Source: Candidatus Hydrogenedens sp. (GTDB lineage: Bacteria > Hydrogenedentota > Hydrogenedentia > Hydrogenedentales > Hydrogenedentaceae). Taken from it: a stretch of DNA of 57,242 nt. Under the pieces are notes generated by a model. The model worked only from the letters and a program-made list of their open reading frames with translations, was not told the origin of the DNA and made no database searches. Positions 1-7,914 of the stretch are shown here, piece by piece (position 1 is the first letter of the stretch; the number at the start of each line of letters is the position of its first letter). The stretch covers positions 1 to 57,242 of the forward strand of contig DAOSUS010000016.1 of the NCBI GenBank assembly GCA_035378955.1, written 5' to 3'. Both the position numbers and the translations under genes were made by a program.

Positions 1-1
1 A

Positions 2-316
2 GCACAAGTGTCGCCGGGCAGTGCTGTGAATTTAGTCATATCCACAGGACCGTGTCAAGAAGGCACACAGGAAGGCGAAGGAATTACTGAAGGAGAAGGA
101 ACACACGAAGGCGTTGTTGAAGGTACCCACGAAGGTACTCACGAAGGAGAAGGTGAAGGAGGAGGAACAGACAAAGGTTGTGGATGTAATCGCAAATCAA
201 CAGGAGGAGATGTCTGGCTGAAATATTTTTTGGATTTTATTTTGGTAGGCATGTTAATGCTGGCTATGAGTGGTATGCAGAAAGAAAGGTATCCTTCTAA
301 TGGGTCGAAACTATAA
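2..316 (+). CDS. C-terminal end of a PASTA / Glu-Gly-rich surface protein with a Gly-Cys-Gly-Cys transmembrane tail (5' partial)
   Basis: The frame is open to the left edge, so this is only the C-terminus of a longer protein. The GTG at position 8 is an internal valine. The first residues (AQVSPGSAVNLVISTGP) match the end of a PASTA domain. About 40 residues built from EGE, THEG and related units follow, a low-complexity acidic spacer. Next comes GCGCN, then a hydrophobic segment of about 20 residues and a short tail with KERY. Acidic spacer, Gly-Cys motif, membrane helix and basic tail is the layout of C-terminal surface-sorting signals such as MYXO-CTERM. That this one is processed is inference. 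The domains upstream of the window are unknown. Confidence 0.75.
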   Translation, partial: AQVSPGSAVNLVISTGPCQEGTQEGEGITEGEGTHEGVVEGTHEGTHEGEGEGGGTDKGCGCNRKSTGGDVWLKYFLDFILVGMLMLAMSGMQKERYPSNGSKL

Positions 317-320
317 TGCT

Positions 321-2612
321 TTAAGATGAGATACGGCTAACCTTCCCATAAGTTGCATCCATGTGAATAAAATCCCCTGTAGTAAGTTTCTGTGTGATAT
401 GAGGTAGATTTGCAATCATAGGAATGTTAATCTCCCGTGCAATAATTGCAGGGTGTGATAACTCACTACCTCGTTCTAATAGGACACCGTCCCAGTATTG
501 AAGACACCATGTCTGGCCGGGATTTAAACAGGGTGTTACAAGAATGCGAGGATGGGAGATATTTAAGGGAAGTGATGTTGGATTATCGGTTACATAAGCA
601 GTCCCTTTTACCCTTCCCCCGGATACACCCCAGCCCAACCATATATTGCTGTCCTCTTCGGAAATGGAGAGGATAAAACTTCCTTCATTGATAAAAGAGG
701 GTTTTGTAAATACATGTTCCACGCACCATTGATGTTGGCGTTCCGAAACTTCTTTTAAATGAATAGCCTTCCCTTCAATAAATGCTTCTATCAATTCCTG
801 CCAGTTTATAAACCAGACCTGGCTTATCTCTGCCAAAATACCCTTTTCTACCAATCGTTTGCCTGCTTCCTTTAATAATTTTTTTTGCACATTTAAAATC
901 TTTTCCCATTCAAATCGTTGCTCTTCCCGCAGATGTATAAACTTTGCGACAATACGGTATAAGAGACCTGCGTTGCTTCTTTTTTGCAATGGGGGTGGAG
1001 ATATATCTCTTTTCTCTTCCAGCAATTGCCTTTCAAACAATTCGTTTTGTGCTTCACCGGAAAGCCACTCTTCCCAACGAGGCGATATAAAATCGAGGCT
1101 TTCTGTTCGGTGTGAATATTCTGTGCGAAGAAGGGTCAATAATTTCAAGTCTCGGGTGGATAGGTATGATGTTAATATATAATTTGCCCATGTTGTTATG
1201 GAAGGATACTGTCCTTCTTTACCACGAACAATATACTTTCCTCCTAAACGATATACATAACTTGACCAGAGTATTGCCCAGCGATGTATTCCCAAAAATT
1301 CTTCGGATAACTCCTGCCATTGTTCCCATTGCTTGAGCCAATCCTCTTTTGTGAGTTTTGATAATTCCGCCTCGTTCCAAAGGCTTAACTTCTTTAATAA
1401 TTTTTTCTTCCATTGTTCCCAGCGACATAATACAAAAATAGAATCTTGCCAGTGTGTCAATAAGGAACGGAAAGCATCCAGCCAGAAATGTATCCCCAGT
1501 AGTTTCATCTGTTTGGGAGGACAACCACAGTTATCCGGAAATAACAATTTTAAATCAGATGAGAGCCACCATTTTGGACAACCTTCCAATAAATCAAAAT
1601 AAGCCCGATGGGGAATATATACCTGTCCGCCGAAGTAATACGGTTCAAAGGTTGCTGTTTTGCCACGCATGTTCATGCTTTCTACGATTGCTTTACGGAA
1701 GATTAGTGGGATAAGTGTAGTCCGTGTAATAGGTGTAATCGGTTCAATAAATCTCTGGTCAAAGAACCAGCAAGTCATGCATTCTTTGGGGTATAAATCC
1801 ATCGAAGGTGTTACTTTCGTAATGGGTCGAACTTGCAGGAACCATATTTTTTCGCCATCCCATGTCCATTCCATATCTACTGCCGTGCGATAGTCCCATT
1901 CCATCTTCAATAAACCCTTCGATAACTCTGCTAATAATTGTTCAGGTAGTGATTGGGGTCCATTGTGCCCTTCTTGATAATCTACGATTTCTCCTGTGGA
2001 AGGATTAAACAGAACCCTTGTAGGTTGTGTTTCTCCATCAACCAGCAACTTGTTTTCGCCTATCACCATTTCGCAATATCCCTGCTGAGGATTGGCGTTC
2101 ATAGGCTTTGTAGAAAAACATACGCCGGATATTTCCCCTGCGACAAACTCCTGAAGAATAATGGCAAGTCCATGAAGACCTACAGATATTGTTTCCTCTT
2201 CCTTGTCCATTGTTGAGATATACTGTTCGGCTATCTTATCCAGTGTCGGAATAAGTTCCTCTGTATTTGTTATAACCTCAGTTAAAAACTTTCCCGCAAA
2301 AGAATGATAACGATTATCTTCCTCACATGCGGAAGAACGAACGGTTATTTTTTTACTTGGGGAGTAAGTTAATATTTCCCTACACCAGGTTATTATGGTA
2401 TCCCGAAAATCTGTATCCGTATTCCAGAGTTTCTCTCTCACCCCTTCTGTGCTAATTATCCCGAAAGATGGCACATTTAATCCCTGCTTTTTTAATCGAA
2501 CCAGACCCCATCCTTTCCCGCCAATTTCTGAACGGGAGGATTTTAATAAAACCTCATTGTCAATCAAAAAGAAACGCATAGAAAATAAAATTATTCTTCT
2601 TTCATATAACAC
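321..2612 (-). CDS. PEP-utilising phosphotransferase, PEP synthase / rifampicin phosphotransferase-like
   Basis: A protein of about 763 residues with the layout of PEP synthase-related phosphotransferases. An N-terminal ATP-grasp domain opens with GGKGWGLVRLKKQGLNVPSF and contains RSSACEEDNRYHSFAGKF. It ends near residue 275 with DMEWTWDGEKIWFLQVRPIT, the usual end of the PPDK N-terminal domain. A long middle region of about 350 residues is not recognisable. The C-terminus is the swivelling phosphohistidine domain, ERGSELSHPAIIARE, with His near residue 720. The order ATP domain, middle, His domain resembles rifampicin phosphotransferase or a short PpsA, and there is no PEP-binding TIM barrel. 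Substrate unknown. The frame opens with GTG; an ATG 33 nt further in (2579) is an alternative, and neither has a strong Shine-Dalgarno site. It ends against the preceding convergent gene. Confidence 0.75.
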   Translation of the reverse strand: MLYERRIILFSMRFFLIDNEVLLKSSRSEIGGKGWGLVRLKKQGLNVPSFGIISTEGVREKLWNTDTDFRDTIITWCREILTYSPSKKITVRSSACEEDNRYHSFAGKFLTEVITNTEELIPTLDKIAEQYISTMDKEEETISVGLHGLAIILQEFVAGEISGVCFSTKPMNANPQQGYCEMVIGENKLLVDGETQPTRVLFNPSTGEIVDYQEGHNGPQSLPEQLLAELSKGLLKMEWDYRTAVDMEWTWDGEKIWFLQVRPITKVTPSMDLYPKECMTCWFFDQRFIEPITPITRTTLIPLIFRKAIVESMNMRGKTATFEPYYFGGQVYIPHRAYFDLLEGCPKWWLSSDLKLLFPDNCGCPPKQMKLLGIHFWLDAFRSLLTHWQDSIFVLCRWEQWKKKLLKKLSLWNEAELSKLTKEDWLKQWEQWQELSEEFLGIHRWAILWSSYVYRLGGKYIVRGKEGQYPSITTWANYILTSYLSTRDLKLLTLLRTEYSHRTESLDFISPRWEEWLSGEAQNELFERQLLEEKRDISPPPLQKRSNAGLLYRIVAKFIHLREEQRFEWEKILNVQKKLLKEAGKRLVEKGILAEISQVWFINWQELIEAFIEGKAIHLKEVSERQHQWCVEHVFTKPSFINEGSFILSISEEDSNIWLGWGVSGGRVKGTAYVTDNPTSLPLNISHPRILVTPCLNPGQTWCLQYWDGVLLERGSELSHPAIIAREINIPMIANLPHITQKLTTGDFIHMDATYGKVSRISS

Positions 2613-2763
2613 CCGATAAGATAGGAAGAAATCAATGCTTATTTTATGAATTCAATGAGGATAATTAAAAACGCATTGCCTCATAGTAATAACAGCCGCT
2701 CTTTTTTATATATCCACTAAATTGCCTATCAAATTTTTGTATGGCCTACATCAATAATTCTTT

Positions 2764-3429
2764 TTATACAATTTCCTTGTCTTTATACAAAAGAATTCTT
2801 TCCCTTAACTGCTTTACAGATTGCTGGATATTGTCCGCCTCCGTTACCGCAGTTACAACAGCAATATGCCGTGCTCCGCGTTTTAAGACCTCATCAATAT
2901 TTTCTAATTTAATTCCACCCATACAGGTAAAAGGGATACTTAAATGGGGCGATATTTTTTCCAAAGCCTCTACACCTAAGGGAGAAACGGATGTTGTCTT
3001 TGTCTGCGTGGGGAAAAGAGGACCTATATTTACATAACTTGCCCCTTCTTCCTGTGCTTTCAAAGCCTGCTCCAGGTTATGTGTGGAAGCTCCGATAATC
3101 AGGTTCGGTGCTATTTTTCGTGCTTCATGTATAGGTAAATCGTTCTGTCCCAAATGAACACCATCAGCATCTACTATTAAAGCAAGGTCTATGCGGTCAT
3201 CTATGATAAGCAGGGCATTATAATCACGGGTAATTTTACGGAATTGAACCGCTTTGTTATATTTCATTCTATCATCACCCTCTTTTTCACGAAACTGCAC
3301 CAATCGCACACCTGCTTTCAAGCATTCTTCTAACACAAATTCCGAAGGTTTTCCCTTACACATTTTCTCTGTGATAACTACATACAAATCCGTCTCGTGA
3401 AACTTTTTAATACACTCATCGTGAGTCAT
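2764..3429 (-). CDS. thiE: Thiamine-phosphate synthase ThiE
   Basis: ThiE joins the pyrimidine HMP-PP and the thiazole phosphate to make thiamine phosphate in the cytoplasm. The 221-residue length is normal. Family motifs run in order: VQFREKEGD near residue 44 (phosphate/pyrophosphate site), IDDRIDLALIVDADGVHLGQ in the middle (metal and substrate loop), then IGASTHNLEQA, NIGPLFPTQTKT and a C-terminal MGGI. It follows thiS with a 2 nt gap, and its Shine-Dalgarno (GGAGGAGGA) lies inside the last Gly codons of thiS, so the two are very likely translationally coupled. No other thi genes lie in this window, so the thiazole branch must be encoded elsewhere. Confidence 0.95.
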   Translation of the reverse strand: MTHDECIKKFHETDLYVVITEKMCKGKPSEFVLEECLKAGVRLVQFREKEGDDRMKYNKAVQFRKITRDYNALLIIDDRIDLALIVDADGVHLGQNDLPIHEARKIAPNLIIGASTHNLEQALKAQEEGASYVNIGPLFPTQTKTTSVSPLGVEALEKISPHLSIPFTCMGGIKLENIDEVLKRGARHIAVVTAVTEADNIQQSVKQLRERILLYKDKEIV

Positions 3430-3431
3430 TA

Positions 3432-3635
3432 CTATCCTCCTCCAACAATGCGAACCAATTCTATACGGTCGCCATCATGTAAAATTATTTTTGAATATTG
3501 TGTATGCTCTACAATCTCATCATTTACGACAACAACCATTGTTTTCCCATCTAAATTCATTTCTTTCAATAAAAGTTCTATAGAAGAATTCTCTGAAATC
3601 TGTTTTTCTTCATCGTTTACTACAACCTTAATCAT
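3432..3635 (-). CDS. thiS: Sulfur carrier protein ThiS
   Basis: A ubiquitin-like sulfur carrier for thiazole synthesis. The C-terminal Gly-Gly is adenylated and thiocarboxylated, then passes sulfur to ThiG. The protein is 67 residues, begins MIKVVVNDEEKQIS, has a beta-grasp pattern and ends RIVGGG. An ATG 9 nt upstream (3644) is also in frame, but the AAGGAA sequence abuts it, whereas it is about 9-10 nt from the ATG at 3635. I therefore take 3635 as the start. The gene leads a two-gene operon with thiE and is divergent from the HtrA gene, with an AT-rich gap of about 85 bp between them. There is no room for a TPP riboswitch of normal size in that gap. Confidence 0.9.
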   Translation of the reverse strand: MIKVVVNDEEKQISENSSIELLLKEMNLDGKTMVVVVNDEIVEHTQYSKIILHDGDRIELVRIVGGG

Positions 3636-3721
3636 AGTCCGCATTTCCTTAAAGTATTTGAACCGCGTATTATTGTAAAATAATAGTCATATTTTAATCT
3701 TAAAAACAAAAGGGTTTGTTT

Positions 3722-4816
3722 ATGTGGAAAAACTTTTTAATTATTATAACACTACTTGTTATTTCAACATTTCCCATATCCTTTGCGGTTTCACAGGACA
3801 ATATATCGGATTCGCGTCGCAACGCAATAGTAACCGCCGTGGAAATGGCTTCACCTGCTGTGGTAACTATCAATGTAGCAGAATATCAAGCAGATGATTT
3901 AGACCCTTTCTTTGAGTTATTTGGTTTTCCTATACGCCGCCAACAGATTTCTTCCATCGGTAGCGGATTTATCTTCCATCAGGCGGGATATATTTTAACC
4001 AATTATCATGTATTAGAAAATGCCAGTAAGATTAATTCAGTAACACTTTCAAACGGTGAAAAATTGGATGTGGAATTTGTCGGTGCTGACCCACGAACAG
4101 ATATTGCTGTATTAAAAGCAAATGGAAAGACCTTTCCCTACATCCCCTTAGGCGACTCGGATAACCTATATATAGGCGAATGGGTTATTGCTATAGGAAA
4201 CCCCTTTGGCTCACTGATGAAAGACCCTCGTCCTACCGTTAGTGTAGGTGTTGTTTCCGCTGTACATCGTAAAGTAAACAGAAATGTTTCCGGGGACACT
4301 CGATTATATCAAGACCTTATTCAAACCGATGCGGCAATAAATCCCGGTAACAGTGGTGGACCTCTGGTTAACAGCAAAGGTGAAGTGATTGGGATTAACA
4401 CCATGATTTTCTCTAAAACGGGAGGGTATCAGGGATTAAGTTTCGCCATACCTATCAATCGTGCTCGTCGTGTCGCTGAAGAATTGATTAAATTTGGAAA
4501 ACGCCGTGACCCCTGGTTTGGATTTAACGCAGAATCACTCGATTCTATTGACTCCCGACTTCTAAAGGAATTGGGCATTCAGGTGGACAAAGGAGTATTT
4601 GTAACACGCATATTAAAGGAGAGTCCAGCATATCAGGCAGGATTGCGTCCCGGTGATGTAATTATAGAGATAAACAAACAACCTGTCGAAGACCCGTTAG
4701 ATGTTGATTTTATAAATTGGGATTTATTTATTGGTGACCCTGTGGAAATGAAAGTTTTTCGAGAGGGCAAAATCCTGAATATGCAATTTACTATTCGCGA
4801 AGTCGGTAGAAAATAA
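3722..4816 (+). CDS. DegP/HtrA-family serine protease with one PDZ domain, membrane-anchored or secreted
   Basis: A periplasmic quality-control protease of the S1C family, about 364 residues. The N-terminus is a hydrophobic signal or anchor (WKNFLIIITLLVISTF). The trypsin-like domain shows the full triad: His in TNYHVL (about 96), Asp in RTDIAVL (about 127) and Ser in GNSGGPL (about 211). A single PDZ domain follows (about 250-350), with SPAYQAGLRPGDVIIEIN. With one PDZ it is closer to DegS than to two-PDZ DegP, but the sequence does not decide its partner. A TTG at 3716 is also in frame. AGGG lies about 8 nt before the ATG at 3722 and only 2 nt before the TTG, so ATG 3722 is preferred. No sigma-E-type site was recognised. 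Confidence 0.9.
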   Translation: MWKNFLIIITLLVISTFPISFAVSQDNISDSRRNAIVTAVEMASPAVVTINVAEYQADDLDPFFELFGFPIRRQQISSIGSGFIFHQAGYILTNYHVLENASKINSVTLSNGEKLDVEFVGADPRTDIAVLKANGKTFPYIPLGDSDNLYIGEWVIAIGNPFGSLMKDPRPTVSVGVVSAVHRKVNRNVSGDTRLYQDLIQTDAAINPGNSGGPLVNSKGEVIGINTMIFSKTGGYQGLSFAIPINRARRVAEELIKFGKRRDPWFGFNAESLDSIDSRLLKELGIQVDKGVFVTRILKESPAYQAGLRPGDVIIEINKQPVEDPLDVDFINWDLFIGDPVEMKVFREGKILNMQFTIREVGRK

Positions 4817-5530
4817 AATTACGAAATAACTTCAGCACTTTCTGTTCTATCTTTACAATCTTTGTAGGTATTGACTGAAAATATTCTTAATTCGAAAAAT
4901 ACAGGAGGTAGGGAATACTTAGTTCTTGCTCTTTATGTGCTCTGATAAACCCAGTAGAAGTAATTCGGTAAAATTATTAACCTTACTTCTTACAGTGAGT
5001 AAGACCACCAAATCCTGGATAGAAATATAAATCTGTAAACATAAAATTCGTCATATATTCGTGTATTTGTTGAAATCTTGCCAGGTGAGCAGATTTTTAT
5101 TTCGTAAAAACCTTGCCCGCATTGCCAGTCCCTTGGTAGATTTATGGGACAAATAGGACGAATGGGATATAGGAGACCTTATAGGTATTCGTGATAATTT
5201 GCGTTAATGACTTTACTACTACGAATAGCACCCATTGCCACGAATAAAAACACAATAGGGGCAATTGGATAATCGCCCCCAAATATTTAAAACATCGCCA
5301 TTATAGTAACTGAAACATTCCCCGTTTCTGATGCTTTAAATGTTTATTTTTTACCACAAAGGGCACAAGGACCTTATACAAGGTAGGGGCGAAAAATCTT
5401 TTGCCTCTATCTCCTCTATGTCCTTTGGAGTATTATATTGGTAAATATTCCGTTGTATATCCTTACTACAGTCGCTTATTGTTTATCGTTAGTGATAGAA
5501 TAAAAAGGATTATAAAGATGAGCAATAATT
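4817..5530. other. Gene-free mosaic of degenerate intergenic repeat phrases
   Basis: Seven hundred bases with no plausible gene. It contains short stretches that read like decayed members of widespread intergenic repeat families. Examples are a 'tgggacaaataggacgaat' type phrase near 5143-5162, 'ccacgaataaaaacacaa' near 5238-5255 and 'taccacaaagggcacaag' near 5352-5369. Another is 'tcctctatgtcctttgg' near 5407-5425. A hairpin at 5258-5279 pairs GGGGC with GCCCC. Similar phrases recur at 45554-45934. What they do is unknown. Confidence 0.55.
5258..5279. repeat. REP-like hairpin, GGGGC stem
   Basis: GGGGCAATT, a 4-base loop, then AATCGCCCC: a 9 bp stem with one mismatch. The related phrase 'tgtaggggcgattggcta' occurs at about 45700-45717, and a truncated 'aggtaggggcgaaaaat' at about 5381-5397. 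This looks like one family of short intergenic hairpins. There is no U tract, so a terminator is not indicated. Confidence 0.45.
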
Positions 5531-7906
5531 ATGGGAAATCAAAATATCTTTTTACATAAAGTCTTTATTCTATGTTTCGTTTTTTCTTCATTATTCCTGT
5601 ATCCTTTCCATGCGGTGGCTTTAAAGGCAGGAGCGGTTAAGGCGGAAATTACTCCAGATTTAGGTGTGCCTTTGAATGGTTATGGAGCAAGATTGGGCAA
5701 AGGAGCAAGGGCAGTTCATGACCCTTTATGGGCGCATGTCCTTTATCTCGCTGATGATGAAACCGAAGTATTTCTTGTCAGTTTGGATTTGTGCGTTGTT
5801 GACCGAGAACTGAGAGAAAAAGTTATTGCAATGGCACCTGAGAATTTCCCGCCTCAAAATATTATCATGACAGCAACGCATACGCACAATGGTTTCGGGG
5901 GAATGTGTAAAAATTATCCTATCCGTTTTGTTTCTGGAAGGTATATCCCTGAACTTGTAGAACGCACGGCACGGATTATTAGTCAGGCTCTTCGCGATGC
6001 AAAGGAAAAAGCAAAAAATGCTGTATTAGGCTATGGCAGTATTCAGCAGAACGATTTAACCTGTAATCGTCGTTATCCCGGCGGTCCGATGGACCCCCAA
6101 ATCGGTTTTATTGTAATTGAAGATGCAAACGGGAATGAGATTGCGATTATTGCTAATATGGCAGGACATCCTACATCTATAGGGGATGAAGATTTTTATT
6201 CTTTCTCTTCCGATTATCCGGGATACTATTATCTTGAAATAGAGAAACTTGCTTCGCCGGGTTGTGTCCCTTTTTTCCTGAACGGTGCCGAAGGAAATCA
6301 AACCATTCAATCCCCTGAACAAACCTCTGGCTGGGCTCGAACTGAAAAAGTAGGAAGACTTTTAGCACAGCGTGTTTATGAAGCACAAAAAAATGTAACC
6401 CTATCCGATGTAAAGTTAAAATTAACGGCACAAGAAATCCTTTTGCCAATGAGCATTGCGACCTTTTTCCCGGAAAAGGTGCTGTTCCATTCGCTGCATA
6501 TAAATGGATTGGCTATTTCTTTTTTCCCGGGGGAATTATGTGTGGAATATGCCCTTCGTCTTCGCGAGTATGCATTAGAAGCAGGATATAAGACCCATTT
6601 TACAGTAGGTTTGGCTAATGATTATCTTTTGTATTTTGTCCCCAAACATCTTCTTTTCGATAAAACATACGAGGCAGGGGCTAATTTCTTTGGACCTCAA
6701 GCCGAGAAATGGGTATTAAATACCTGTTTATCTTTATTAGGGATAGAAAAACCCGAATTACAAAAACCAGCCGTTGATTTTCCTCAAATAGACAAGACAA
6801 ATCAAAGGGTTTCTATTGTAAATCTGACAGGGACTTCTTATGAAAGAGGGTATGCACGAGGACAATTTTCAAAGGAACAAATTCAGAAACGATTTGAAGA
6901 ATTGATACAAAAACCTATATTAGAAGGACGATACCTACCCGAACAAGGTTTCTTTTCTTCCATCCCTTCATCCTGGATAAATATAAGTTCTTTAATTTTA
7001 CCTGCTATGGCAATTAGTATTCGTCCATGGGCAAAGAAATTACATTCGGAAGTGATTGATGAACTCATAGGTATTTCGGATGGTGTAGAAATGCCATTTG
7101 ATAAAATCTGGCTCTTACAAAATGCCATAAATATACAGAATGCTCAATCATATAATCTGTTATTTGATACACCTTTATGTACTGCTATTGCTATTTACGG
7201 GGAACGGGCAGGAGCAAAGGATGTCCTTATTGCTCATACAATTGACTGGGCAATCAATGAGTCCCCGGTAATATTTCGAAATCAGACGGCTAATGGAATA
7301 AATTTCATTGAGATTGGTTTCCCTTGGTTTGATGGAACAATATGTGGAATGAATCAAGCAGGTATTGTATTGTCTATAACCCGTGATGCCTCTATAAAAA
7401 CAAATCTATTGGAAGATACGCCGGGTCCAGAGTTTACAGCGAAGCATATTTTATCCACATGCAGCACCATCGAAGCGGCTATGGAAGAAATATCCAAAAT
7501 AACTATCTCACAAGCATACCATATACTCCTGGCAGGCAAGAATAATAAAGGAAAATGGGCTACTCTCCTATTCCCAGCACCAAAACCAGAAGATACCATT
7601 GCTCAAAATCTCTATCAACAGGGCATCTTATTAGGTTGCGGTTCAATTGCAAATGCATCGGAATCTACGGTGAGAAGATATTCAAATCTATTAAAAAAAT
7701 TGGAAGAGGAACGAATTATCAGTCCGGAAGAACTCAAAACAATTATGACCTCTTCCGATAATCAGGATACTTCTCCTGCTCAAATATGGAACGAAAATAG
7801 CCGTTTAAGTGTAATCTTTGAACCGACAGAGAAAAAAATCTGGTTATCTGTCAGGAATAGCGATGGAAATCCTTCAGAATTTATACCTATAGAATCAGGG
7901 AATTGA
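5531..7906 (+). CDS. Fusion of a ceramidase-like domain with a C45 (acyltransferase-type NTN) hydrolase domain, exported
   Basis: 791 residues with a signal peptide (hydrophobic to about residue 30). Residues about 32-405 match the neutral/alkaline ceramidase N-terminal family: KAEITPDLGVPLNGYGARLG, TATHTHNG (His117, His119) and MAGHPTS (His213), the expected metal-site histidines. The usual catalytic GDVSP-type segment reads NGAEGNQTI, so true ceramidase chemistry is doubtful. Residues about 430-785 resemble peptidase family C45 (6-APA acyltransferase/choloylglycine-hydrolase fold): GTSYERGYARGQ, then PLCTAIAIYG with candidate nucleophile Cys550, then AHTIDW in the place of GRNLDW. Both parents act on amide-linked acyl groups, so an N-acyl lipid or acyl-amide substrate is a reasonable inference. 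No strong Shine-Dalgarno is visible. The next gene starts within a few bases of the stop. Confidence 0.75.
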   Translation: MGNQNIFLHKVFILCFVFSSLFLYPFHAVALKAGAVKAEITPDLGVPLNGYGARLGKGARAVHDPLWAHVLYLADDETEVFLVSLDLCVVDRELREKVIAMAPENFPPQNIIMTATHTHNGFGGMCKNYPIRFVSGRYIPELVERTARIISQALRDAKEKAKNAVLGYGSIQQNDLTCNRRYPGGPMDPQIGFIVIEDANGNEIAIIANMAGHPTSIGDEDFYSFSSDYPGYYYLEIEKLASPGCVPFFLNGAEGNQTIQSPEQTSGWARTEKVGRLLAQRVYEAQKNVTLSDVKLKLTAQEILLPMSIATFFPEKVLFHSLHINGLAISFFPGELCVEYALRLREYALEAGYKTHFTVGLANDYLLYFVPKHLLFDKTYEAGANFFGPQAEKWVLNTCLSLLGIEKPELQKPAVDFPQIDKTNQRVSIVNLTGTSYERGYARGQFSKEQIQKRFEELIQKPILEGRYLPEQGFFSSIPSSWINISSLILPAMAISIRPWAKKLHSEVIDELIGISDGVEMPFDKIWLLQNAINIQNAQSYNLLFDTPLCTAIAIYGERAGAKDVLIAHTIDWAINESPVIFRNQTANGINFIEIGFPWFDGTICGMNQAGIVLSITRDASIKTNLLEDTPGPEFTAKHILSTCSTIEAAMEEISKITISQAYHILLAGKNNKGKWATLLFPAPKPEDTIAQNLYQQGILLGCGSIANASESTVRRYSNLLKKLEEERIISPEELKTIMTSSDNQDTSPAQIWNENSRLSVIFEPTEKKIWLSVRNSDGNPSEFIPIESGN

Positions 7907-7914
7907 TTTTTCTT

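Noticed and set aside
60..170. CRISPR-like or DNA repeat array
   Set aside because: The repetition follows codons (THEG, EGE) within an open frame; it is a protein repeat.
3645..3721. TPP riboswitch in front of thiS
   Set aside because: Only about 85 bp separate thiS from the divergent HtrA gene, and no CUGAGA-type core was found.
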